Source: Candidatus Zhuqueibacterota bacterium
GTDB lineage: Bacteria; Zhuqueibacterota; Zhuqueibacteria; Oceanimicrobiales; Oceanimicrobiaceae
NCBI GenBank assembly: GCA_029262055.1
Contig: JAJDAD010000024.1
Coordinates: 1 to 64,000, forward strand
Reading direction: 5' to 3'
DNA: 64,000 nucleotides
Made by a program: the position numbers and the translations under genes. Below are positions 26,592-35,893 of this stretch, piece by piece (positions within the stretch are counted from its first letter, which is position 1; the number at the start of each line of letters is the position of its first letter). The notes under the pieces were generated by a model, which saw only the letters and a list, made by a program, of their open reading frames with translations, was not told where the DNA came from and searched no databases.

Positions 26592-29500
26592 TGGCTTCCT
26601 CCAAAAAATCATCCGTGGCTAGGGTGTCGATCTCGATGCTTTCAAAAAACTCCCGCACGGCTTTTAGGGTGTCCGGTTCCTCCGGTGGAACCTTTAGCCG
26701 CAGCCCCAGGCTTTCATTTTGATAAAACTCAAGCGGTTGCGATGCATTTGCCACAATTGAACCAAGGCGCTTTTGTATTTGTTCCCCCTGCCAATCCAAA
26801 AAGGTCGAGGAAAATTCCGCCGTCATTTGATCGCCAGCGATGGCAATCAGCCGCAGCCCCTGCTGTTGCCCAAGAATGCGGATTGCGACAAAGTTGAGCA
26901 GGTTTTGGACCGGTTGCGGCAGACGCCCGAAACGGTCATGCAGCTCGTCCCAGATGTCGCGCAGGTCCGCCGAACGTTTTGACTCTGTCAACCGACGATA
27001 GAGGTGTACGCGTTCGGCGCCCGACTCAACATAGTCCTCCGGCAAAAACGCATCATACGGCATTTCGACCTGAGTCTCGATTGTGGGTGGCTTGGCGCTG
27101 TCGGGCAGGCTCGCCATTTTTAGCTCCTGGACGGCTTCATCGAGTATTTTGTTGTACAAATCAAACCCAAGCGTATCGATGAAGCCGGTCTGCTCTGCCC
27201 CCAGCAGATTGCCCGCACCCCGGATCTCAAGGTCGCGCATGGCTAACTGCGTTCCCGAGCCAATCTCCGAGAACTCTTCTATCGCTCGCAGGCGCTTCAA
27301 GGCTTCTTCGGTCAGAGACGCCACCGGCGGTATGATGAAGTACGCATACGCCCGCTGGTGCGAACGGCCGACTCTGCCGCGCAACTGGTAAAGCTGGGCC
27401 AGTCCCATCTTGTCGGCCCGGTTCACCACAATGGTGTTCACGTTAGGCATATCGAGACCGGACTCGATGATCATGGTCGAGACCAGAATCCGAAACTTGC
27501 CGGCGACAAAGTCCAGCATGATTCGTTCCAGCTCCTTCTCCGGCATCTGCCCATGCGCGACGACGCATTTCGCTTCCGGAACAAGCTCGCTAACCATCCG
27601 CGCCACCCTGTCGATCGACCGCACACGATTATGCACGAAAAAGATCTGTCCGTCGCGATCAATTTCTCGCAAGATCGCCGCCCTGATATACTCGGGATTG
27701 AACGGCAAAATTTCCGTGATAATGGGAAGGCGGTCTTTCGGCGGCGTGGTGATATGAGTCATGTCGCGTGCGCCCATAAGAGAAAACTGCAGCGTCCGCG
27801 GAATTGGGGTCGCAGTTAATGTCAGGACGTCTACCGTTGCCCGGTAGCGTTTCAGCCTTTCCTTGTGGGTGACGCCAAACCTGTGCTCTTCATCAACAAT
27901 CAAAAGTCCCAGATCATGGAACTCGACATCTTTCGAGAGCAGGCGGTGGGTCCCGATCACGATATCGATGCCTCCCGTTTTTAAGGCCGCAAGAATCTCT
28001 TTCTGCTCGCGTTTATTCTTGAAGCGGGACAGCATCTCAACCGTCACGGGAAAGTTTTGCAAGCGTTCACGAAACGTGTTTTGATGCTGGTATGCAAGGA
28101 TGGTCGTCGGCACCAAAAGCGCAACCTGCTTTCCACTTAGAACGCACTTGAAGGCGGCACGCACCGCGATCTCGGTTTTGCCAAAACCAACGTCTCCGCA
28201 GATCAGGCGGTCCATCGGACGCGTGCTTTCCATGTCAGCTTTGACTTCGGCGGTTGCCGCAACCTGATCCGGCGTGTCCTCATAAGGAAAGGAAACCTCC
28301 AGCTCTCGCTGCCACAGGACATCCCCGGAAAACGCAAATCCCTCACGCGCCTTGCGTCTGGCGCAAGTGTCGATAAGGTCCTGCGCAATATCCTTTATCT
28401 TCTTTTTGGTTTTGCTTTTAAGCCTTTGCCACTCCGGCGAACCAAGCTTACTGAGCCGCGGCTCAACACCTTCTTTAGGGGAAAACTTGTTCACCCTGTC
28501 CATGCGCTCGATTCGGACGTAAACCATGTCCCCATCACGATATTGTATTTGCAGGCACTCCCGCTCATGGCCCTGAACGGTTATCTTCTTCAGGCCCTTG
28601 AATGTTCCGACGCCGAAATCGACATGCACAACATGGTCCCCGGGCAACAGGTGTCTGAGCTGCCTGGGGGTGATGCCGGCGCCCCGCCGCTTCGGCAGAC
28701 GCAGCCTGCGGGCCCTTCCGTAGAACTCGTGATCGGTATAAACCGTAAGGTTCTTCTCGGCAAAAGAAAAGCCCCGGTGCAATCGAAGCGGAACAACCTC
28801 GACATGTGAAAGGTCGATTCCCTCTTCGGAAAAAACCTCCGTAACACGCTCTGCCTGAGCGCGGTTGTCACAGCTGTAGAGTATAACTGGCGGACGCCCC
28901 TGGCTTCTTTGTGAAACCTTCTGAGCGAGAACCCCCCGCAATTGTGACACCTTGCCGTGGAAGGCCTCGGGCGCCGTCGCGCCAAAGTCAATAATGTTGT
29001 CGTAATGACTACCAACCGAAACAAGCCGAACAAGAGGAAAGCCCTGCAGTCGGGCTTCCAGGTTGGCCGGGGTCGAAGCAGAGGCGCCCTCCGCCACATC
29101 ACCATCCGGCGCCAGGCTTTCCCATATCCGTTCCGGCTCATCAAGAACAACCACCGTATTGTCAGGAAGGTAGTCCAGGATATTTGCCGCAGATGTCGTC
29201 GCGCCGTCCTCTGGCGCCGTCGAGTATTGCGGAAAAATCTCCAGGCGCGGAACTTCTTGCAGCGAACGTTGAGTTGTCGCATCGAAGACGCGAATCGACT
29301 CTATTTGGTCGCCCCAGAACTCTATCCGGTACGGTTGTTCGGCAGACACCGGGAAAACATCAACCAAGCCGCCTCTCACGGCCATTTCACCGGCATGTTC
29401 AACACGATCCTCGCGGACAAAATCCATTTCCACCAGCGTAGCGACCAGCTCCTCAAAACCTTCGGTGCCGTTTGCCTCGAGTGTGCGCCTAGCTGTTGAA

Positions 29501-29928
29501 AAGGCCCCGGGATCGGGCAGCGCCTCTAAAAGGACAGAGGCGTGCGCAACGACGACGCCCGGGTTGGTCCCGGAAAGCGCCTCCAGCGCCGACAACCGGG
29601 CACGGCGGTTCTCATGGTTAAGGTGGTCTTTGCTGCTGTGCGAAAAGACAGTTGCCGGGAAATAGGCCACGCGGCCGGCACCGAGAAGCTGCTCAAGCTC
29701 CTCCTTTAACTCTTCACCACCCTCCTTATGCAAGGAAAAGTATACGACAGGGCGCGCCTTCTCGAGAAAAAGGTTGGACAGGACGACCGCCCTCAGGGCC
29801 CCGCGCAGCCCCTTAACATACGGCCCGATGTTGCGGCCAAGCCAGTCAGACAGCTCCCGCGCGGGAGCAGATTCCCGAACAAGCCGAAGCAAACGTTCGC
29901 GCGGTTGCAGGGGGCCATTTTTATGCAT
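26551..29928 (-). CDS. mfd: transcription-repair coupling factor Mfd
   Basis: Mfd removes RNA polymerase stalled at DNA damage and recruits UvrA. At 1125 residues it is full length. There is a UvrB-like N-terminal region, the RNA-polymerase-interacting CarD-like domain at about residue 425-440 (LLPGDHVVHVDFGVGTFKGL), Walker A GDVGFGKTE at about residue 577, motif II DEEHRFGV at about residue 677, motif III LTATPIPRTL, and the TRCF C-terminal domain. The start overlaps the rsmG stop by 8 bases. Confidence 0.95.
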   Translation of the reverse strand: MHKNGPLQPRERLLRLVRESAPARELSDWLGRNIGPYVKGLRGALRAVVLSNLFLEKARPVVYFSLHKEGGEELKEELEQLLGAGRVAYFPATVFSHSSKDHLNHENRRARLSALEALSGTNPGVVVAHASVLLEALPDPGAFSTARRTLEANGTEGFEELVATLVEMDFVREDRVEHAGEMAVRGGLVDVFPVSAEQPYRIEFWGDQIESIRVFDATTQRSLQEVPRLEIFPQYSTAPEDGATTSAANILDYLPDNTVVVLDEPERIWESLAPDGDVAEGASASTPANLEARLQGFPLVRLVSVGSHYDNIIDFGATAPEAFHGKVSQLRGVLAQKVSQRSQGRPPVILYSCDNRAQAERVTEVFSEEGIDLSHVEVVPLRLHRGFSFAEKNLTVYTDHEFYGRARRLRLPKRRGAGITPRQLRHLLPGDHVVHVDFGVGTFKGLKKITVQGHERECLQIQYRDGDMVYVRIERMDRVNKFSPKEGVEPRLSKLGSPEWQRLKSKTKKKIKDIAQDLIDTCARRKAREGFAFSGDVLWQRELEVSFPYEDTPDQVAATAEVKADMESTRPMDRLICGDVGFGKTEIAVRAAFKCVLSGKQVALLVPTTILAYQHQNTFRERLQNFPVTVEMLSRFKNKREQKEILAALKTGGIDIVIGTHRLLSKDVEFHDLGLLIVDEEHRFGVTHKERLKRYRATVDVLTLTATPIPRTLQFSLMGARDMTHITTPPKDRLPIITEILPFNPEYIRAAILREIDRDGQIFFVHNRVRSIDRVARMVSELVPEAKCVVAHGQMPEKELERIMLDFVAGKFRILVSTMIIESGLDMPNVNTIVVNRADKMGLAQLYQLRGRVGRSHQRAYAYFIIPPVASLTEEALKRLRAIEEFSEIGSGTQLAMRDLEIRGAGNLLGAEQTGFIDTLGFDLYNKILDEAVQELKMASLPDSAKPPTIETQVEMPYDAFLPEDYVESGAERVHLYRRLTESKRSADLRDIWDELHDRFGRLPQPVQNLLNFVAIRILGQQQGLRLIAIAGDQMTAEFSSTFLDWQGEQIQKRLGSIVANASQPLEFYQNESLGLRLKVPPEEPDTLKAVREFFESIEIDTLATDDFLEEAIDENRYSREESAD

Positions 29929-30589
29929 GGCGCACTGTCACCAGGCAAACGCCCGGGGAGGCGGCACAGCCCCACTCCGACAAGGGCTGCACTGCAACCG
30001 AAACCCCACCCCGCTGCTCACGAAGAGCCTGAATCTCAGCCTTGGCACGTGAGCCGCGAATGGTGAGAAGAGCACCGCCCTGCTTCAAAAAAGGCACAGA
30101 CAGCCCCCAAAGCGAACCCAAGTCCGCCACAGCCCGGCTCAAGACCACGTCAAAGGTTTGGAGGCACTCGTTCCGCAGGGCCAGCTCCTCGGCACGCACG
30201 CAGAAAACATCCACACCCGACAGACCAAGTCGGTCGCACAGGCTTCTTAGAAACAAAGTTTTTTTTCGCTTTGAGTCAAGCAAAGCCAAACAGATCCCCG
30301 ACAGAACAATTTTTATCGGAACACCGGGAAAGCCACCGCCAGTTCCGAGGTCGAGCACCCTGGCGTCCGGCTGCAGGTTCGCGCTCTTTGTCAGGAGCGC
30401 AGACTCCAGGAAATGCCGCTCAAGAATGCGCGCCTCGTCACCCACAGAAACAAGCCCGGCCCGGGCGTTCCAACGTATCAGCTCCGAATGATAGAGCTGA
30501 AACAGATTGACTTGCACCGCATCGAGGAAAATGTTTGCGGCGGAAAATGTGCGCCGAACATCCGAGGCACATAGCTGTGTAGTGCTCAT
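29921..30589 (-). CDS. rsmG: 16S rRNA (guanine527-N7)-methyltransferase
   Basis: A 222-residue RsmG (GidB), which methylates G527 of 16S rRNA. It has the SAM-binding segment VLDLGTGGGFPGVPIKI, the family signature LLDSKRKKTLFLRSL, and VLSRAVADLG with the conserved Arg-Ala pair. ATG overlaps the mnmG stop by 4 bases. The mnmG-rsmG order is conserved in many bacteria, often followed by parA-parB, but here mfd follows instead. Confidence 0.93.
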   Translation of the reverse strand: MSTTQLCASDVRRTFSAANIFLDAVQVNLFQLYHSELIRWNARAGLVSVGDEARILERHFLESALLTKSANLQPDARVLDLGTGGGFPGVPIKIVLSGICLALLDSKRKKTLFLRSLCDRLGLSGVDVFCVRAEELALRNECLQTFDVVLSRAVADLGSLWGLSVPFLKQGGALLTIRGSRAKAEIQALREQRGGVSVAVQPLSEWGCAASPGVCLVTVRHA

Positions 30590-32520
30590 CGCTTTTGTGT
30601 AGATGTTTCACGTGAAACATTGTTCTCTGACCCCGATCGCTGCGCGCCGCGGGTGAGGTGAACCAAAAGAACAGAGACGTCGGCCGGCGAAACTCCGGAA
30701 ATCCTTGATGCTTGCCCGAGTGAACGTGGCCCAATTTGCCGCAGCTTCTCCCTGGCCTCTGCAGAAAGAGCCGCGATTGACGCAAAATCAAAGCCCGGCG
30801 GAATCGCCCGTGCGTCGAGCCTGCGGACTCGTGCAATCTGCTCTTCCTGCCTGCGGATAAAACCCTCGTACTTTATCTCGATTTCCACCTGCTCCCGGAT
30901 GGCCCGCCACAACTCACCGTCCTCGCTATTCAGAACCCGGGCAGACGACAAGCCCCTCAAGTGCGACAAACGCACTTCCGGTCGCTTCAGCAGGTTGCGC
31001 AAGCTTTCCTTTTCTGAAACCGGCGAGGACGGGATCTCCTCCAGGATTTCATTTATTGCCTCGGGCGCAACCATTGTTGCGGTCAGATCTGTCGTTCCGG
31101 CCGCAATCTCTTCCTGTTTCGTTTTCAGGCGCCTGTAGTGCTTTTCCTGAATAAGCCCGAACCCATACCCCCTTTCCATCAGGCGAAGATCCGCATTGTC
31201 CTGACGCAGGAGCAGCCTGTGTTCCGCCCGCGACGTAAACATACGATACGGTTCCGCCGTGCCCTTGGAAACGAGATCGTCTATCAACACCCCGATATAC
31301 GCCTGAAAGCGCTCCAGTACAAACGGCCCTTCGCCCCTCAGCTTCAGAGTAGCATTAATGCCGGCCACCATGCCTTGACAGGCAGCCTCTTCGTATCCGG
31401 TGGTGCCATTGATCTGACCTGCAAAGTAGAGATTCTCCACTCTCTTCGTTTCCAATGTAGAGCGCAGCTGAGTCGGGGAAAAGAAGTCGTACTCAACCGC
31501 GTAACCGAAGCGCGTTACTTTGGCACGCTCAAGCCCCGCCACTGTTCGAATGCCCTCAAGCTGAACCTCCTCGGGCAGACTGGTGGAAAACCCATTAACA
31601 TAGTATTCCTGAGTGTGCCGCCCCTCGGGCTCCAGGAAAACCTGATGCCGATCCCGATCCGAAAACCGATGAATCTTGTCCTCAATGGACGGACAGTAGC
31701 GCGGCCCAATGCCCTTGATCCTGTCCGCAAACATGGGTGAGCGATCAAATCCCTTCGCAAGCGTTGCGTGCGTTCCGCTGTTGGTATACGTCAGGAAGCA
31801 CGGGAGCTGATCAGCTCCGACCGTGTCATGAACATGCGAAAACGGCACCGGTTGTTCGTCCCCGGGCTGGCGCTCGGTTTTTGAAAAATCAATCGTTGAA
31901 CCATCGATGCGAGGCGGCGTGCCCGTTTTCAACCGGCCTGTCTCAAAACCCAAATCTACCAGGCACTCTGTTAGGCCCGTGGCCGCGAACTCGCCGGCCC
32001 GGCCAGCCCGGTACTGGGCCTCACCCACATGAATGACTCCATTAAGAAAAGTGCCTGCGGTAAGAATCACTGCGCGGGCGGAAATAAGCCGGCCCGACTC
32101 CGTCCGCACACCACAACACCTGCCGCTTTCCACCTCTACCGAAACGGCCGCGCCCTGCCTTAAGTCCAGGCGTGGCTCGGCTTCACACGCACGCCGGACC
32201 CTCTCTGCGTAAGCTGCGCGATCGCACTGCGCCCGCGGAGACCAAACCGCCGGCCCCTTAGACCGGTTAAGCATCCTGAACTGAATGCCGGAATCATCAG
32301 CCACTTTGCCCATCTCCCCTCCCAGGGCATCCAGCTCCTTCACCAACTGCCCCTTCGCCAATCCGCCAATCGCCGGATTACAGGACATTTGCCCAATCGT
32401 GAATATGTTCATGGTGAGCAACATCGTCTGCGCCCCCATCCGGGCCGCCCCCAGCGCCGCCTCCGTGCCCGCATGACCTCCGCCCACAACAATCAGGTCG
32501 TACTTCTCCTCGGAACTCAT
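30586..32520 (-). CDS. mnmG: tRNA uridine 5-carboxymethylaminomethyl modification enzyme MnmG
   Basis: MnmG (GidA) works with MnmE to modify U34 of certain tRNAs, using FAD, NADH and methylene-THF. At 644 residues it is full length. There is an FAD-binding GGGHAGTEAA at residues 13-22, then CNPAIGGLAKGQLVKELDALGG, TGTPPRIDGSTIDF, and YFAGQINGTTGYEEAA. Its last codons (NNVSRET) are encoded by a perfect parS site, so the partition site is embedded in coding sequence. A second parS lies just upstream of the start. Confidence 0.96.
   Translation of the reverse strand: MSSEEKYDLIVVGGGHAGTEAALGAARMGAQTMLLTMNIFTIGQMSCNPAIGGLAKGQLVKELDALGGEMGKVADDSGIQFRMLNRSKGPAVWSPRAQCDRAAYAERVRRACEAEPRLDLRQGAAVSVEVESGRCCGVRTESGRLISARAVILTAGTFLNGVIHVGEAQYRAGRAGEFAATGLTECLVDLGFETGRLKTGTPPRIDGSTIDFSKTERQPGDEQPVPFSHVHDTVGADQLPCFLTYTNSGTHATLAKGFDRSPMFADRIKGIGPRYCPSIEDKIHRFSDRDRHQVFLEPEGRHTQEYYVNGFSTSLPEEVQLEGIRTVAGLERAKVTRFGYAVEYDFFSPTQLRSTLETKRVENLYFAGQINGTTGYEEAACQGMVAGINATLKLRGEGPFVLERFQAYIGVLIDDLVSKGTAEPYRMFTSRAEHRLLLRQDNADLRLMERGYGFGLIQEKHYRRLKTKQEEIAAGTTDLTATMVAPEAINEILEEIPSSPVSEKESLRNLLKRPEVRLSHLRGLSSARVLNSEDGELWRAIREQVEIEIKYEGFIRRQEEQIARVRRLDARAIPPGFDFASIAALSAEAREKLRQIGPRSLGQASRISGVSPADVSVLLVHLTRGAQRSGSENNVSRETSTQKR
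30604..30619. promoter_or_regulatory. parS: parS centromere site 1 (within mnmG 3' end)
   Basis: TGTTTCACGTGAAACA, a perfect 16-base palindrome identical to the canonical ParB-binding parS site of Bacillus and most bacteria. It lies about 8 kb from the putative origin, inside the last codons of mnmG. ParB would load here and spread during origin segregation. Confidence 0.93.
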
Positions 32521-32543
32521 TGTGGGATCATCCTCTTTGAAAA

Positions 32544-32559
32544 TGTTTCACGTGAAACA
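32544..32559. promoter_or_regulatory. parS: parS centromere site 2 (mnmE-mnmG intergenic)
   Basis: A second perfect copy of the 16-base palindrome TGTTTCACGTGAAACA, between the mnmE stop and the mnmG start and about 6 kb from the putative origin. The two sites are 1.94 kb apart and flank mnmG. parA and parB are not in the window. Confidence 0.93.
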
Positions 32560-32563
32560 TAGC

Positions 32564-33994
32564 TCACTTGCCTATACAGAACTTTGTAAATATGCTGTCC
32601 AATATGTCTTCCGAGCTAACCGCCCCCATAACCTCTGCCAAAAACCCGAGCGCTGCCCGCATGTCCATAGAAACGAATTCTCCGGACAGCCCCTCTTTGA
32701 GCGATTCGGCTGCGCTCCGCAGACTGTCTACTGCGCACTCCACTCCCTGCTTTTGCCTCATATTAGAAATCACGGCCTCTTCCTGTGTCACTGGGCCGGG
32801 CCCCACAGACATGGAAATAAGAGCGTCCTCCAGCTCAGGCAATCCCATTGACTCCTTCGCTGAAACCTCAACAATCGGTGCCTGCCCACAAATACGCTCC
32901 ACCTCCGCTCTCTCTGCTTTGCGTGCAAGATCCGTTTTGTTTAAAACGAACAGCGCGGGCTTCCCCGTCTCTCTCTCTGTGGGATGTAAAATGCGTTCAG
33001 CGACAGCCCGGTCGCGTGGATCAAGCGTCTCCGAAACGTCAAACAGAACCACTACAATATCGGCGCTCTGCAGGGCTGAAGCTGTTCTCTTCATCCCCTC
33101 CTGCTCTACGATGTCTCCGCCCTCGTGTAGACCGGCCGTGTCGGTTACCCGGAAAAGCACGCCCCGCACATCGAGCTGCTCCTCGATGGTATCGCGCGTC
33201 GTCCCAGGTACCTGCGTGACGATCGCTCGCTCGTGGCGCAAAAGCGCGTTCAATAGGCTGGACTTACCAACGTTCGGCTTGCCGGCCAGGACCACCTTTA
33301 CCCCTTCTCTCAAGAGCCGGCCGCGATCAAATGTGTCTAGCAGAGAAGAAAGATCTGCGCTCACCTCGACTGTCTTCTTGATGACCGCTTCTCTCGAAGC
33401 AAACTCGACGTCCTCCTCCGAAAAGTCCAAGTCCAGCTCCAGCATCGCGCATATCTCGATTAGCTCTGCCCTGATTTGTTCAATCCGTCCCGACATCGCG
33501 CCGCGGTATTGACCAAGTGCGCTCTGCAGGCTGGCCTCAGTCCGGGCGTTGATCAAATCTGCCACCGCCTCCGCCCGGCAAAGGTCTATTTTACCATTCA
33601 CAAAAGCTCTTAAAGAAAACTCCCCTGGCTGGGCCATTCGAACCCCGCGCTGTAGCAAGAGCTTTAGAATCCTCCGGCTCAGGTAGCTGCCGCCGTGACA
33701 GCCAATCTCCACAACGTCTTCACCTGTAAAGGACTGCGGCTTTCTGAAAACCGTCACCAGCACTTCATCCAGGATCTTCGTTCCTGTGCTGCCTGAGTCC
33801 GTGTCTACGCTTGCGTCGTCCAACAGCGCGCCGAAATGTACGGTGCGGGGCTGTGCTGCCGACAGGCGCACCGGACCATCAAAGACACCCTCAACCAGCG
33901 GTATCGCTTCTGATCCGCTTACGCGGACGATGGCTATCGCGCCTGGCCCCATCGCCGTAGCAATTGCGGCAATTGTATCCTGCATTTCGGTCAC
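32564..33994 (-). CDS. mnmE: tRNA modification GTPase MnmE
   Basis: MnmE (TrmE) is the GTPase partner of MnmG. The 476-residue protein has the N-terminal THF-binding domain (IAAIATAMGPGAIAIVRVSG; VEIGCHGG). It has a G domain with GKPNVGKSSLLNAL, the switch region VPGTTRDTIEE, DTAG and NKTD. The C-terminus FCIGK carries the functional cysteine. The start is GTG at 33994 or ATG three codons later, and neither has a strong ribosome site. A strong intrinsic terminator ends only about 20 bases upstream. Confidence 0.95.
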   Translation of the reverse strand: MTEMQDTIAAIATAMGPGAIAIVRVSGSEAIPLVEGVFDGPVRLSAAQPRTVHFGALLDDASVDTDSGSTGTKILDEVLVTVFRKPQSFTGEDVVEIGCHGGSYLSRRILKLLLQRGVRMAQPGEFSLRAFVNGKIDLCRAEAVADLINARTEASLQSALGQYRGAMSGRIEQIRAELIEICAMLELDLDFSEEDVEFASREAVIKKTVEVSADLSSLLDTFDRGRLLREGVKVVLAGKPNVGKSSLLNALLRHERAIVTQVPGTTRDTIEEQLDVRGVLFRVTDTAGLHEGGDIVEQEGMKRTASALQSADIVVVLFDVSETLDPRDRAVAERILHPTERETGKPALFVLNKTDLARKAERAEVERICGQAPIVEVSAKESMGLPELEDALISMSVGPGPVTQEEAVISNMRQKQGVECAVDSLRSAAESLKEGLSGEFVSMDMRAALGFLAEVMGAVSSEDILDSIFTKFCIGK

Positions 33995-34014
33995 AGCAAC
34001 TGTTCTGTTTCTTC

Positions 34015-34045
34015 AAAAAAAATAGCCCCAACAAAGCGGGGCTAT
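34015..34045 (-). terminator. intrinsic terminator after yidC, just before mnmE
   Basis: A perfect 8-bp stem (ATAGCCCC / GGGGCTAT; 34022-34029 with 34038-34045) with an 8-base loop. On the minus strand it is followed by seven or eight Ts. It is a textbook Rho-independent terminator about 28 bases beyond the yidC stop. mnmE begins only some 20-30 bases later, leaving little room for a promoter. Confidence 0.85.
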
Positions 34046-34073
34046 AAAACCTCAATCCTGATACCCGGGCCCG

Positions 34074-35867
34074 CTAATATGTGCGCCCACGATAGTCGTG
34101 TTTCATTCTTCGGCGCTTTGTCTTTGGGCTCTTTTTCTTTGCTTTTAGATCCTCTGCGGTCCTGGTCTTGTACGGAATCAGTTGCTCTTGTGCGATCGAC
34201 AGAACATTGAACAAAGAGTAGTAGAGATTCAATCCCGACGGAAAGCTATTGAAAAGCAGCGTAAAGAAAACAGGCATAAAATATATCATTGCTTTCTGCT
34301 TTGGATCTTTCATGGTCATCTTCTGTTGGATGAACATTGTGACACCCATGAATAGTGGCAAAATGTTCACCGTGTCGCCGTAAAGCGGGATTTGGAATGG
34401 CAGCGTTGCAATCGTGTCCGGGCGCGACAGGTCCGTAATCCAAAAAGCAAACGGGGCGGCGCGCAACTCAATCGTGCTTCTAAAAACATTGAACAGTGCA
34501 ATCAGCAGCGGCATTTGCAGCACCATCGGTATGCAGCCGCCCAACGGATTTATGCCATACTCTTTATATAGCGCCATCGTCTCCTGTTGCTTGCGCTGCG
34601 GATCGTCCTTGTATTTTTCATTCATTTCCTGCATCAGCGGTTGCAGGGCCTGCATCTCCTTCATAGACTGGTAGCTTTTACGCGTCAATGGAAACAGGAG
34701 GATTTTTATCAGAAAAGAAAAAATGATGATCACCACACCATAGTTCGGGATAACCTCGTGCAGCAATCCAAAGCTCCACAGCACAAATCTGCCAAAGGGA
34801 CGAAATGGCGCCCAACCCAAATCCATCATCTCCTCCAGCCCTACATTGTAGCCTGCGACCGTGTCGTAATTGAGCGGGCCCAGATAGATGGTATAATCAT
34901 CGCGTTTCAGCTTGCTCTGGTCGAACGCCATCCTCAGGTCGAAGCCATAGCGCTTGTATGGCTCCTTTTCGCCTACATCCTCCTGGGTGCCGACAAAGCG
35001 GACCGACTGCCCTCCGCTGCGAGGAATAATTGCAGTTGCAAAGTACTTGGTTTTCATCGCCGCCCACTGAGTGGGGTTGTCAAATAACTCGCTCTTGACC
35101 GGCTCGTCCGCATCAAATTCTTCCGTATCACCCTGCATCACAAACCCCTTTGTGACCTGCATATCCAGAGCAAAGTCCGGCTCGGTGGAGGCGATGCCTG
35201 AGCGCCATGCCAGAAAATAAGAGAAGCCGTCGACGAGGCCGTTCATCTTATTCAGCGTCACACTCAAGTCGAAGGAGTAGCGATCAGCATAGAAAGTGTA
35301 CACTTTCGTGACGCGCCGGTCATTCCCAAAATCTAAAATAAACTCTACCTGTGCCTCCTCGCCGGCCCGCGTCAAACTAACAGCTTTTTTGTTTGGCCTG
35401 AAGACATACGGACTCGTATCTACTGTGTCTCCCCCTATCGGAAACAGCAACCCGAGGTTGCCCTGGCCTGGCTGTCCAATGAGCTGCACCGGGCTCTTAT
35501 CATGTAGCTGGTAATCGTGCAGGCTTATGGATTTGATAACCGCGCCCTTGCTGGAGAAGACAGCGCGATACAAATTCGTCTCCACGGTTATGTCCTCTCC
35601 GTCCGAAACCAGGACCTCACCCGTAAACTCATTTACGGACTCTCCCTGGCCAGTCTCTAAGCCACCGGCTACCGGAGCCTCCTCTGCTTTGGTGCTCCGG
35701 GGAAGAGACTCAAGAAGCTCCTCCTTATCTCCGATCTCCTGAGCCGCCTCTTTTGCCGGCGCAGGCGGAGGCGGCATAAACCGCTTTTGATAAAACTCCG
35801 ACTGAATCAATATCAGGATCATTCCGATCAGGACGATCGCTGCGAGTGTCTTTTTGTCAAAATCCAT
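34074..35867 (-). CDS. yidC: membrane protein insertase YidC
   Basis: YidC inserts and folds inner-membrane proteins. The 597-residue protein is of the Gram-negative type. It has an N-terminal anchor (LAAIVLIGMILILIQ), a large periplasmic beta domain (about residues 60-350), and the conserved C-terminal insertase core with NYGVVIIIFSFLIKILLFPLTRKSYQSM, MNEKYKDDPQRKQQETMALYKEYGINPLGGC and FPSGLNLYY. It ends with a basic tail. The large periplasmic domain supports a double-membrane cell envelope. Confidence 0.95.
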   Translation of the reverse strand: MDFDKKTLAAIVLIGMILILIQSEFYQKRFMPPPPAPAKEAAQEIGDKEELLESLPRSTKAEEAPVAGGLETGQGESVNEFTGEVLVSDGEDITVETNLYRAVFSSKGAVIKSISLHDYQLHDKSPVQLIGQPGQGNLGLLFPIGGDTVDTSPYVFRPNKKAVSLTRAGEEAQVEFILDFGNDRRVTKVYTFYADRYSFDLSVTLNKMNGLVDGFSYFLAWRSGIASTEPDFALDMQVTKGFVMQGDTEEFDADEPVKSELFDNPTQWAAMKTKYFATAIIPRSGGQSVRFVGTQEDVGEKEPYKRYGFDLRMAFDQSKLKRDDYTIYLGPLNYDTVAGYNVGLEEMMDLGWAPFRPFGRFVLWSFGLLHEVIPNYGVVIIIFSFLIKILLFPLTRKSYQSMKEMQALQPLMQEMNEKYKDDPQRKQQETMALYKEYGINPLGGCIPMVLQMPLLIALFNVFRSTIELRAAPFAFWITDLSRPDTIATLPFQIPLYGDTVNILPLFMGVTMFIQQKMTMKDPKQKAMIYFMPVFFTLLFNSFPSGLNLYYSLFNVLSIAQEQLIPYKTRTAEDLKAKKKSPKTKRRRMKHDYRGRTY

Positions 35868-35893
35868 ATTTTCTGTTTAGCTGGGAAAAACCA

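Noticed and set aside
27860-27910. DEEH instead of DEEQ in the Mfd motif II
   Set aside because: His at this position is common in Mfd/RecG-type helicases, so it is not unusual.
32568-33512. 314-residue open frame opposite mnmE
   Set aside because: Serine/arginine-rich shadow of mnmE, without independent support.
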